In this document: piece after piece, positions 27,505 to 35,868 of the stretch | Position numbering within the stretch: position 1 is the stretch's first letter | Layout: every line of letters starts with the position of its first letter | Source: Nanobdellota archaeon | Lineage (GTDB): Archaea; Nanobdellota; Nanobdellia; CSSed11-243R1 | Assembly: GCA_021163365.1 (NCBI GenBank) | Contig: JAGGWW010000030.1 | Span: forward strand, 1-41,343 | Direction: 5' to 3' | DNA: 41,343 nucleotides | Program-made: the position numbers and the translations under genes | Notes under the pieces: model-generated | Database searches by the model: none | What the model saw: only the letters and a program-made list of their open reading frames with translations | Told to the model about the DNA's origin: nothing

Positions 27505-28859
27505 TTTAATTCCTCCTTTATTTTGTTTGCAATTTCAATTGCTCTTTGAGCAAGTCCCTCTTTAATCATGCCAGCTTTTTTTATTCTTTCAAGCTTTTCT
27601 AAATCAATCACCTCTTTTTTTCCACCTCTTTCTATAACGTCAACTTCTAAATCTATGTATCTTGCAAAATTAGGATAAACTTCTATTGGCGTGTTTATAC
27701 TTATATATGTTCCTTTTGGGTAACCATTTTTATCAAAATATTTATGTACAATGTGCCATTCGTTTGGCTTAAATATGGTAATTGCAAAATCTCCTGGGTT
27801 TATTTTTCCACCAATTCCATCTAATCTTCCACCACTTTTTAATGTTCTTTTAACACGTATTTCTTCGCCATTAACGTCTGTTATTATACCCTTAAAAACT
27901 ATCTCTCTTCCATTTGCCTTTTTATGTATTATTTCATAATATCTTCCTACTTGAGGACCATTCTTTTTAAGCACTTTATTTAGTTTGTTTATTAAAATAT
28001 CATGCTCAATGTCAAGAGCTTCAGCAAAATCAACTAAGATTGAGTAATCTCCAGATTTTAAAAAGTGATGCCCTGGAATTGTGTTTAATACCTGTCTTCT
28101 TATGTTGTCAAGTTCTTTTTTAGTTAATGCTCCAAACTCAACATAATAAACTTTGTTTCCTTCCATTATCAAGCCAGGCTCTTTCATCTTGTTGAATTTT
28201 TCTTTAATTTCCTTTTCTTTATTTACAAGAGAGATTAGCTCTTCTCTAAGAATTTCTTCCTTTTTGCCTTCAGCAAGAGCTTTCCAAAGAACACCCCACC
28301 CATCTTTCTTTACTTCTTGGCTTAATTTTTCTAATTTTTCCCTTTCTTCTTTTGATTTTATGTGCTTTGAAACCTTTGGAAAGCCATCCTTTATTATAAT
28401 TGCATTTTCTCCAAAAATCCTTAACTTCGTTGTTAAAATCTTTTTACCTCTTATAACTCCTTTAACTTGAACTAAGACTTTTTCTCCTTCTCTTAAAAAT
28501 CCCCAGTAATTTTGTAAAGGTAAAACTCCTTCTTCACCGCCTAAATCAACTAAAATTGTTTTTAAACTTGGATTAATTTTTTTAATAAATCCACAATAAA
28601 TAGCACCATTTTCTATTTCCCTTATTACTATGTCATAAAATCTTTCTTTTATGCAATTAACAACCTCTGAAGAATGAGTTCCGCTTATTGTAATCCCATT
28701 TAAATCCTCTTTATCGTAAATAAGTGTGTTTGCTGCATCGTTGTTTTCAATGCTAAGTCTTTGGTTTATTATTTCTGATGGGCTTACTATTTCAAATCCT
28801 TTTTCTTTAAGAAATTTTGTAAGTGCTGTTGAATATATTCCCCTAATCTTTATTTTCAT
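27501..28859 (-). CDS. FAU-1-type RNA-binding protein (RNase E/G-like S1 plus DUF402)
   Basis: S1-like GAIYCGFIKKINPSLKTILVDLGGEEGVLPLQNYWGFLREGEKVLVQVKG; C-terminal DUF402-like EWHIVHKYFDKNGYPKGTYISINTPIEVYPNFARYIDLEVDVI. Confidence 0.88.
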   Translation of the reverse strand: MKIKIRGIYSTALTKFLKEKGFEIVSPSEIINQRLSIENNDAANTLIYDKEDLNGITISGTHSSEVVNCIKERFYDIVIREIENGAIYCGFIKKINPSLKTILVDLGGEEGVLPLQNYWGFLREGEKVLVQVKGVIRGKKILTTKLRIFGENAIIIKDGFPKVSKHIKSKEEREKLEKLSQEVKKDGWGVLWKALAEGKKEEILREELISLVNKEKEIKEKFNKMKEPGLIMEGNKVYYVEFGALTKKELDNIRRQVLNTIPGHHFLKSGDYSILVDFAEALDIEHDILINKLNKVLKKNGPQVGRYYEIIHKKANGREIVFKGIITDVNGEEIRVKRTLKSGGRLDGIGGKINPGDFAITIFKPNEWHIVHKYFDKNGYPKGTYISINTPIEVYPNFARYIDLEVDVIERGGKKEVIDLEKLERIKKAGMIKEGLAQRAIEIANKIKEELK

Positions 28860-29556
28860 TTTCCCTCATCTTTAGATATTTATCTTTAAGCGCCTTTTTC
28901 TGAATTTCATATATTTTTTCACAGCTTGTTTTCGCAAGCTCAAGTGCTTTTTTAATATCATCTGCTGGCATTTTTCCATCAAGCTGCAAAAGCGTGAATT
29001 TTTTCATCCTTGGCATATATGCAATTGGCATGTCTGTTGTTCCTTCTATGTCCTCTTCTTCTTTTGTTAAATCAACAACAATTTCGTTGTTTACTCTTCC
29101 AACAGCAACTGCCGCCACAATATCTTTCATTGCTATTCCTGCGTCTGCAAGAGCCATTGCTGCAGCAGATATAGCTGCACATCTTGTTCCTGCATCAGCT
29201 TGCACTATGCTCACAAAAACATCTATTTGTGATTTTGGATACTCTTTAACAAAAATTGCTGGTAAGAGTGCATTTTTTATAACCATGCTTAATTCAATGC
29301 TTCTTCTGTCTGGTCCAGGCCTTTTTCTTTCTGGCACAGAAAAGGAATACATATCATAATAACATTTAAGTAAAACCTTTTCTGGGTCTTCTAAGTGCTT
29401 TGGTCTTACTGGTTTCGGTCCATAGACACCAGCAATTGCGATTGTGTTTCCGATTTTGAACATAGCAGAACCATCTGCCTTTTCAATTACTCCAACTTTT
29501 GCTTCTATTTTCCTCATTTCATCATTTTTTCTTCCATCAGGCCTCATTTTTAACAC
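28843..29556 (-). CDS. rrp41: Exosome complex subunit Rrp41
   Basis: RPDGRKNDEMRKIEAKVGVIEKADGSAMFKIGNT; YSFSVPERKRPGPDRRSIELS; DAGTRCAAISAAAMALADAGI. Confidence 0.96.
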   Translation of the reverse strand: MLKMRPDGRKNDEMRKIEAKVGVIEKADGSAMFKIGNTIAIAGVYGPKPVRPKHLEDPEKVLLKCYYDMYSFSVPERKRPGPDRRSIELSMVIKNALLPAIFVKEYPKSQIDVFVSIVQADAGTRCAAISAAAMALADAGIAMKDIVAAVAVGRVNNEIVVDLTKEEEDIEGTTDMPIAYMPRMKKFTLLQLDGKMPADDIKKALELAKTSCEKIYEIQKKALKDKYLKMRENENKD

Positions 29557-30235
29557 CCTCTTCTAACATGTTTTTAACTTCATCTGTAAGTCCAGATATG
29601 TGTGCTTTTTGTTCAATCATTTGTATTGCTTTTTCTGCAAGATATTGTCCATCCACAGGGCCATTTATCCAAACATATCCGTTTTGACCAACATTAATTT
29701 CACATTTTGTATATTTTTTTATCATGCTAACCATACTTCCTCCTTTTCCAATTAGCCTTGGAACTTTGCTTGGTGTTATTCTCACAACTCTTCCACCTCT
29801 AAGTTTTTTAAGTCCATACTCTTTCATTGTAAGTTGAACAATTCTTGATTTTGTTACATTAAAGACTTTAGCAAGAATTACATCATCAATGTCAAAATAT
29901 TTGCTTAGATCTGATTTTAAAAGCTCTATTCTTTCTCTTAAAGCTTCTCCAACTGGAAGGTTAACTTCTGCTGGAGCTCCTATGTCAACTGTCCATCCTG
30001 AAAATCCAATATCTGTTACTATTCCAATTACTGTGTCTCCTCTTTTAGGCATGTAATATCCCTTTAATGGTATGACTTTTATTACTCTATTCCTTATTTC
30101 AACTAATCCAAGCTTGCTTGCAAATATATCCTCTCCTTCTCTAAATGTGCCAATTGATGGCAAGAAATCCATTCCACTTGCAACTTTTTCACCAGGAATG
30201 ACTATGTCCTTTTCTTTTACTAAAATTATTCCCAT
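29537..30235 (-). CDS. rrp4: Exosome complex RNA-binding subunit Rrp4
   Basis: VIPGEKVASGMDFLPSIGTFREGEDIFASKLGLVEI; S1 and KH segments (KVPRLIGKGGSMVSMIKKYTKCEINVGQNGYVWI). Confidence 0.96.
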   Translation of the reverse strand: MGIILVKEKDIVIPGEKVASGMDFLPSIGTFREGEDIFASKLGLVEIRNRVIKVIPLKGYYMPKRGDTVIGIVTDIGFSGWTVDIGAPAEVNLPVGEALRERIELLKSDLSKYFDIDDVILAKVFNVTKSRIVQLTMKEYGLKKLRGGRVVRITPSKVPRLIGKGGSMVSMIKKYTKCEINVGQNGYVWINGPVDGQYLAEKAIQMIEQKAHISGLTDEVKNMLEEGVKNEA

Positions 30236-30239
30236 AATC

Positions 30240-30929
30240 TCACCTTTTTTCTTCTATTTGAACATCTCCATGTGTTTTTTTATTTAATTCATCTACAAAA
30301 TCTTCAGCTAATTTTGCTGGCATTTCAACTTCAGCTTGTAAAGCACCACTTGAAAGCCAATTTTCTTTTAATATCTTTCCATATTTCTTTAATATTCCAT
30401 AACAAGAAGCAGAAAAGCGCGCTGGTATTATAACTTCAAATTTTTTCTTCTCAAAACTTAAAGGAAGAATTGGTCTTAATTTTTCTACAACTTCTTTCAA
30501 CTGCTCTTCAACTGGTTTAAATGGGTCTATGTTTATGTGTGCCTGCTCCATTGCTAACTCTATTCTTGTTGGTGGTATTGGTAGTCTTGTTTTTGGATCC
30601 ATTGCACTTTCTACTATTTTTGCAATTATCTTTCTCTTTTTCTCTTCTGCCATCTTTCTTTTGTATTCTGCTGTTAGCTGTACTTCTCCTTCTTTTATAA
30701 TTTTAATTGCAATTTCTTCAACATTTTTTGTTCCAAAAACATTTTCTATGTTTGGTGCTACTTCTCCTTTCTTTGCATCTTTGAATATATTCCTAACTGC
30801 AAGAACATCGTTAATGTCTACTTTTTCTCCATGTTTTAATTTTAAAGCTAATTCACAGTCAACAAGTATTTCAAAATTTTGTCCATCTTTTTTTAACTTA
30901 GCTATTACTGCATCTTCTACTCTTACCAT
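30240..30929 (-). CDS. sdo1: Ribosome assembly factor SBDS
   Basis: FEILVDCELALKLKHGEKVDINDVLAVRNIFKDAKKGE; RLPIPPTRIELAMEQAHINIDPFKPVEEQ. Confidence 0.96.
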   Translation of the reverse strand: MVRVEDAVIAKLKKDGQNFEILVDCELALKLKHGEKVDINDVLAVRNIFKDAKKGEVAPNIENVFGTKNVEEIAIKIIKEGEVQLTAEYKRKMAEEKKRKIIAKIVESAMDPKTRLPIPPTRIELAMEQAHINIDPFKPVEEQLKEVVEKLRPILPLSFEKKKFEVIIPARFSASCYGILKKYGKILKENWLSSGALQAEVEMPAKLAEDFVDELNKKTHGDVQIEEKR

Positions 30930-30938
30930 GCTACATCA

Positions 30939-31658
30939 CTATTTTTTAATGTACTTTAATATTTCTTCTTTTGTTAATTTTTTAAATCCTGTTTTTTTAG
31001 AAATCACACAAACATCTATTCTTTCTTTGTTAAACTTTGTTCCAAGCGCTTTTTTAAGAGCTGCTAGTCCAAGTTTTATCCCTTGCTCTTTTGTTATGTT
31101 TTCTTTGTAATTATCTTCTAAGAATTTGTTTGCAGCACTTGAGTTTTCGCCAACTCCTACTGCTTTGTATTCAAAGAATATGCCACTTGGTTCTGTCATG
31201 AATAATCTTGAACCACTTGCATCATATCCACCAATTAGCAATGCAACACCATAAGGTCTTGCTCCACCATATTGTGTAAATATGTGTTGCTGGTCGCTTA
31301 TGTCTTTAACCAAAGAAATAACATCAATTGGTTCATCATATGTTATTTTGTGACTTTGTGCTTTTGTTTGGGCTCTTTGTATTAAGACTCTTCCGTCAGA
31401 CATTATTCCAGTTATAGCAGCTCCTATATGTTTGTCTATTTTGTAAATTTTTTCTATGCTTTCTGGAACAATTAGTTTTTCAGTTACTCTTTTATCAGCA
31501 AGTAAAACAACACCATCTTTACATTTTATTCCAATAGATATTGCACCTTGCGATACAGTTTTCTTTGCATACTCAACTTGTAAAAGTCTTCCATCTGGAG
31601 AAAAAACAGTTATTGCTCTATCATACCCCATTATTTCATGAGGTAACATGTCTGTCAT
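30939..31658 (-). CDS. psmA: Proteasome subunit alpha
   Basis: GYDRAITVFSPDGRLLQVEYAKKTVSQGAISIGIKCKDGVVLLADKRV. Confidence 0.98.
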   Translation of the reverse strand: MTDMLPHEIMGYDRAITVFSPDGRLLQVEYAKKTVSQGAISIGIKCKDGVVLLADKRVTEKLIVPESIEKIYKIDKHIGAAITGIMSDGRVLIQRAQTKAQSHKITYDEPIDVISLVKDISDQQHIFTQYGGARPYGVALLIGGYDASGSRLFMTEPSGIFFEYKAVGVGENSSAANKFLEDNYKENITKEQGIKLGLAALKKALGTKFNKERIDVCVISKKTGFKKLTKEEILKYIKK

Positions 31659-31972
31659 TTTATTACCCCCTTTATTTTTTTAAGCGTGCCATACACTTTT
31701 ATTGTTTTGATTATAAGCTTTTTTTTGTTTATTTCTTTAACATACGCCATTGCAAGTTTTGTTTTTTGAACATATCTGTGGTCAACACAAAGCACGTGTT
31801 TTTTTCCTTTTGAAAATTCTTTTAAAAGCTTAGGATTGGCTTCGCTTAAGCCAAATTCGCCAAAAAGCTCTTTTATTGCCTTTTTTATTGCGATTTCTAT
31901 TAATTCCTCTTTTATTTTACTATCTGAAATAATTTCAAAGAGTATATAACGTTTTCTATATGGCTTTTTCAA
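31655..31972 (-). CDS. rnp2: RNase P protein component 2 (Pop5/Rpp14)
   Basis: RKRYILFEIISDSKIKEELIEIAIKKAIKELFGEFGLSEANPKLL; operon context. Confidence 0.88.
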   Translation of the reverse strand: MKKPYRKRYILFEIISDSKIKEELIEIAIKKAIKELFGEFGLSEANPKLLKEFSKGKKHVLCVDHRYVQKTKLAMAYVKEINKKKLIIKTIKVYGTLKKIKGVIK

Positions 31973-32571
31973 ACTTTTCTCACCCCAGGCATGATGTATT
32001 TTCCTTGTTTTTTAAGTTTTTGTCTTTCAAAGATTTTTTCTTGAAATTCTCTTAAGGCTGCTTTTGCCTCGTTTCTTTTTAATCCAAGCACTTCTCCAAA
32101 TGCAATTAATTCACTTGTGCCTCTTAATTCCCATTTTGTCTTTGCTCCGCTTACTATAACAATTGGTGTTTTGTATTTTTTTGCAAGTTTTATTGAGTCT
32201 TTCATTAGGGCAATTGTTTTTGTTGGCTCTTTTGAGTTTAAGAAATCATTAAATGAAATAACAAGTGCTATGTTCTTTTCAGCCATTTCTTTTATTAAAG
32301 GGTATTTAACAAAAGCATTTATCCCATCAACTAGGCATCTTTTTATTGCAACTCTTTGCATTTTAACATTAGGTTTAACAAGCAAGAGAAAGTCTGCTTT
32401 TGTTCTTTTACATTTTATTTTCAATTCTTCAGAATTCTTTGCAAAAATCTTTTCTCCTTTTAAAACAAATAATTTCTTACTTTGAGCATCTCCAAACACA
32501 CAAACTCCATGAAATCCAAGGTTTAACAAAATTTTTTCATCAAATTCTTCTATCCAAAAATCCCAAAACAT
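31969..32571 (-). CDS. rnp3: RNase P protein component 3 (Rpp30)
   Basis: TIM-barrel PHP-like protein; ADFLLLVKPNVKMQRVAIKRCLVDGI...ELRGTSELIAFGEVLGLKRNEAKAAL. Confidence 0.9.
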   Translation of the reverse strand: MFWDFWIEEFDEKILLNLGFHGVCVFGDAQSKKLFVLKGEKIFAKNSEELKIKCKRTKADFLLLVKPNVKMQRVAIKRCLVDGINAFVKYPLIKEMAEKNIALVISFNDFLNSKEPTKTIALMKDSIKLAKKYKTPIVIVSGAKTKWELRGTSELIAFGEVLGLKRNEAKAALREFQEKIFERQKLKKQGKYIMPGVRKV

Positions 32572-32606
32572 AGTGTGTTTAAGAACAGGAATTTTAATAA
32601 AAGTTA

Positions 32607-32836
32607 TGCGGGGGCTGGGACTTCCTCAACCCCTTTCTTTTCCGTCAACGCTTTTCTTTAGAAAAGGGTTGGTTCGAACCCAGGCAGGCACTAAGCCACC
32701 AGGTTTCCACGACCTTTTCTTTTGCTCGAGCTTTTCTTTTTAAGAAAAGGTCGCCTAAGCCTGGCCCGTTTGACCATTCCGAGCCTTTCTTTGGTGCAGT
32801 TTTCTTTTCCAAAGAAAGGTGCTCCGGCACCCCCGC
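32607..32836 (-). tRNA. tRNA-Leu(UAG) with three introns (positions ~16/17, 37/38, 59/60)
   Basis: Exons 32821-32836, 32754-32777, 32673-32704, 32607-32620 join to an 86-nt class II tRNA: GCGGGGG acceptor, G18G19, CCAGG-CTTAGGA-CCTGG anticodon arm, GGC/GCC variable arm, CTGGG-TTCGAAT-CCCAG T arm, CCCCCGC-A. Exons plus introns (86+43+49+52) equal 230. Confidence 0.88.
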
Positions 32837-32845
32837 ATAGAACAA

Positions 32846-33553
32846 TCAATGCGCGCTTTTTATTAAAAACTTTTCTTTGATTTTAGAAAAATAAGATGAT
32901 AGTTTATAGCCAACAGCAAATGTAATCGTGCTTAGTAATGCGCTTATACTAAATGCTGTTGTGTTTGAAAAATTCATTTCTTTAAAAATTGAAAAGTAAT
33001 CTCCATAATCAAAAAGAAAAGAACCAAGGTTTAAGATAAGAGCTGAGCTTCCAACCCCAATGTAAGCTAAGTCTTTGTTTTTTATTCCTTGTTTTAAAAC
33101 ATAGAAACCCAAGGTTGATAAAACAATGTTTGGAAGAATGGAGGAAACTACCTGTACTTTTGTGTCTCCTTCTATAAGTGTGTATATTCCTTTTGCGTTT
33201 ATTCCAAAACCTAAGAATTCGCCACCAGAAATCTTTGCGCCAATTGCATGAAGCCCTTCATGCATACCTATTAGCAATGGCACACTTCCATATGTAACTT
33301 TAAAGTATCTTGAATAATCAAAATCATCACTTTTCTTTTCTTCTGATGAAATAAAACTTAACCAGAACTTGAAATCTTCAAAGTTTTCCTCATTTATTTG
33401 AGAAACATCAATTTCTGGAGGAAGTTTATCTTTGTTTAAAATCAATTCTTGCAGACTCATGTTTTTAATTTCGCTATATGATAGATGTTCCATATTTTTG
33501 GAATCTTTTTTAGCTATATATAAATCTTTAGGAAAAAAATAAAAAATCAACAT
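32846..33553 (-). CDS. Membrane zincin, DUF3267/M50-like
   Basis: LIGMHEGLHAIGAKISGGEFLGF (HExxH) with several hydrophobic segments. Confidence 0.72.
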   Translation of the reverse strand: MLIFYFFPKDLYIAKKDSKNMEHLSYSEIKNMSLQELILNKDKLPPEIDVSQINEENFEDFKFWLSFISSEEKKSDDFDYSRYFKVTYGSVPLLIGMHEGLHAIGAKISGGEFLGFGINAKGIYTLIEGDTKVQVVSSILPNIVLSTLGFYVLKQGIKNKDLAYIGVGSSALILNLGSFLFDYGDYFSIFKEMNFSNTTAFSISALLSTITFAVGYKLSSYFSKIKEKFLIKSAH

Positions 33554-34122
33554 TTAGAATAAACACTTCCCATAGCGCTCATGTAAAATATTCCACTAAC
33601 ACCAGCTCCAAAAGGTATGCCAATTATGGGTATTTTAGATAGCACGAATTGTATAACTGAAGCTATTAAAAGAGACATTAGCCATCCTGGAAAGAATTTC
33701 ATGTTCATCTTTTTTAAAATTTGTTTGATGTTAAACGCTTCTTTTGTTTTTCTTTTTTCTGCATATCTTAGTATTCCTAATGTTGCAAATGGAAGTGTTA
33801 TTAGTAATATCAATATCACTAATGCAACAGTTGAAGATACACTTAGAAAGGGAGCTGAGAATACTAAAAGTATCACTGCTATTATCAAAGGTATTAGATA
33901 AACCACTGTTATTAAAAGGCATTTTAACCCTTCAACAAATAGTTTCCAAAAGCTTTTGAATTTTGGTAGTTTTGTTTTTTTCTTCATTGATGTTTGTGCA
34001 ACATCAAGCAAATATCCCCATGCAGCAAAGTTTATAACCGGTACTATGCTTAGTAGTATATACATTGCTAATTTTCCAATATCTGTAAACGGCATTTTAA
34101 GTGCTTTTACATAATCTTCCAT
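33547..34122 (-). CDS. DUF4013-like membrane protein
   Basis: Multiple TM segments; MEDYVKALKMPFTDIGKLAMYILLSIVPVINFAAWGYLLDVAQTSM. Confidence 0.7.
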   Translation of the reverse strand: MEDYVKALKMPFTDIGKLAMYILLSIVPVINFAAWGYLLDVAQTSMKKKTKLPKFKSFWKLFVEGLKCLLITVVYLIPLIIAVILLVFSAPFLSVSSTVALVILILLITLPFATLGILRYAEKRKTKEAFNIKQILKKMNMKFFPGWLMSLLIASVIQFVLSKIPIIGIPFGAGVSGIFYMSAMGSVYSKC

Positions 34123-34209
34123 TTACTCACCTCCTATTATTTTTAACAGATAATTACTTTATATATTTCACCAAAATACTCTTAAGTTAATGAAAACTTT
34201 ATTTTTTGC

Positions 34210-35376
34210 ATGAAAAAAGATTTAAGAAAAAATGTAATTGCGCTTGGTTGGGTAAGTTTTTTAATGGACACAAGCAGTGAAATGATTTTTCCAATCCTTC
34301 CGTTGTTTTTAGCAAATGTTCTTGGCATCCCAAAAGCATTTATTGGTATAATTGAAGGTATAGCAGAAAGCAGTTCTTCTGTTCTAAAGGTTTTTTCTGG
34401 ATGGCTTTCTGATAAGATTAGAAAAAGAAAATCGCTAATTCTTTTAGGATATGGATTATCTGCTGTGACAAAACCGTTGTTTGCTTTATCTACAAACATC
34501 TTTGAGGTTTTTAGTGCAAGGTTTATTGATAGACTTGGAAAAGGAATAAGAGATGCTCCAAGAGATGCATTGATTTCAGAATCTGTTAAGAAAAAAGGAA
34601 AGTGGTTTGGTTTTCATAGAATGATGGATACAAGTGGTGCTGTTTTAGGAACTATTTTAGCATTTTTCCTTTTAAAATGGTTTGTTAAAGAATATAGAAG
34701 CGTTTTTTGGATTGCAACAATACCTGCATTTTTAGCTGTTTTTGTTGTTTTGTTTTTTGTTAAAGATGTTAAACATAAGATAAGCAAGAAACTAAAGTTA
34801 TCATTAAAGGGATTTAGTAAATCATATAAGATGTTTATTTTAACTTCAATTGTTTTTAACCTTGGAAACTTTAGTTATGCGTTTTTTATTCTAAGAGCTG
34901 AAAATCTTGGTGTTTCTAATGTGCTTATTCCAATTATTTATCTTGTTTATAATATATTTTATGCTGTTTTTTCTATGCCCGCTGGAATACTTTCTGATAA
35001 ATTTGGAAGAAAAAGGTTGCTTATGATTGGATATCTCATATTTGCACTAACATGTTTTTCATTTGCATTTATAAACTTACCAATTTTTGCTTGGATATTA
35101 TTTGCATTTTATGGAATTCAAATTGCAATTGTAAATGGTGTTTCAAGAGCTTTTGTTTCTGATTTATCTCCACAAAATAAAAAAGGAACTGCAATGGGAA
35201 TATATCACACAAGTGTTGGTTTGTCTCTTTTGCCAGCAAGTGTTATTGCTGGAGCACTTTGGGACTTTTTTGGTGTAACAGCAACTTTTTTATACGGTGG
35301 GATTTTAGGGATTTTAGCTTCAATTTTAATACTATTCGTTAGGAGTGATAAAGTTGGACAAACAAATAAGAAATAA
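34210..35376 (+). CDS. MFS transporter
   Basis: 12-TM-like; FSGWLSDKIRKRKSLILLGYGL, FIDRLGKGIRDAPRDALIS, GILSDKFGRKRLLMIGY. Confidence 0.92.
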   Translation: MKKDLRKNVIALGWVSFLMDTSSEMIFPILPLFLANVLGIPKAFIGIIEGIAESSSSVLKVFSGWLSDKIRKRKSLILLGYGLSAVTKPLFALSTNIFEVFSARFIDRLGKGIRDAPRDALISESVKKKGKWFGFHRMMDTSGAVLGTILAFFLLKWFVKEYRSVFWIATIPAFLAVFVVLFFVKDVKHKISKKLKLSLKGFSKSYKMFILTSIVFNLGNFSYAFFILRAENLGVSNVLIPIIYLVYNIFYAVFSMPAGILSDKFGRKRLLMIGYLIFALTCFSFAFINLPIFAWILFAFYGIQIAIVNGVSRAFVSDLSPQNKKGTAMGIYHTSVGLSLLPASVIAGALWDFFGVTATFLYGGILGILASILILFVRSDKVGQTNKK

Positions 35377-35704
35377 GGTGTTGGATGTATTTCAAAATGT
35401 TGTTAATGGGAAGCATACGACTGTTAGTGACAATTACATTGCTAGTATTTTAAATGATAATGATAAATTAGAAAATCTATTGATTAAAGAAAAATTGGGT
35501 AAAAAAATGATTGCTGGTATTTTCTTAGTTCCATTTGCATTTATTTCATCTTATACAATTAGTTCATCTCCAAGTGTTGGATTTGCAGCTGCGTTTGCTT
35601 CTTTATTTGGATACATCGCATATATTGGAAATAAGTTTTATTCAATAGATAATGAGCTTGAATTGTTTGATTTAAACAAAGAAGATTATTTGGAAATTAA
35701 ATAA
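35354..35704 (+). CDS. Small hypothetical membrane protein
   Basis: C-terminal TM hairpin; possible TTG start at 35354 with GGAGTGAT Shine-Dalgarno (track start GTG 35345). Confidence 0.6.
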   Translation: MDKQIRNKVLDVFQNVVNGKHTTVSDNYIASILNDNDKLENLLIKEKLGKKMIAGIFLVPFAFISSYTISSSPSVGFAAAFASLFGYIAYIGNKFYSIDNELELFDLNKEDYLEIK

Positions 35705-35706
35705 AG

Positions 35707-35825
35707 TGCTCCCACCGGGATTTGAACCCGGGTCACCGGCTTTCTCCAGTTCTTCCGTGCACGCTTCTTTTTAAGAAGGGTGCATCGAGAGGCCGGCATC
35801 CTTGGCCGGACTAGACTATGGGAGC
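35707..35825 (-). tRNA. tRNA-Glu(CUC) with a 44-nt intron at 37/38
   Basis: GCTCCCA acceptor/TGGGAGC-A; CCGGC-CTCTCGA-GCCGG anticodon arm; CCGGG-TTCGAAT-CCCGG T arm. Exons 35786-35825 and 35707-35741; intron 35742-35785. BHB central helix CUCU/GGAG. Confidence 0.92.
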
Positions 35826-35868
35826 ACAATAAGAAAATAATATAAATGTAATAAAAACTTTACTAATT

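Noticed and set aside
32607-32836. Inverted repeats in this region as a transposon or CRISPR
   Set aside because: The repeats coincide with intron boundaries of a fully reconstructable tRNA; no spacer periodicity or transposase. No CRISPR array or IS element seen in the window.
32645-32845. 66-aa ORF (MFYAGVPEHLSLEKK...) on the minus strand
   Set aside because: Lies almost entirely over the intron-containing tRNA-Leu; a chance open frame, not a protein gene.
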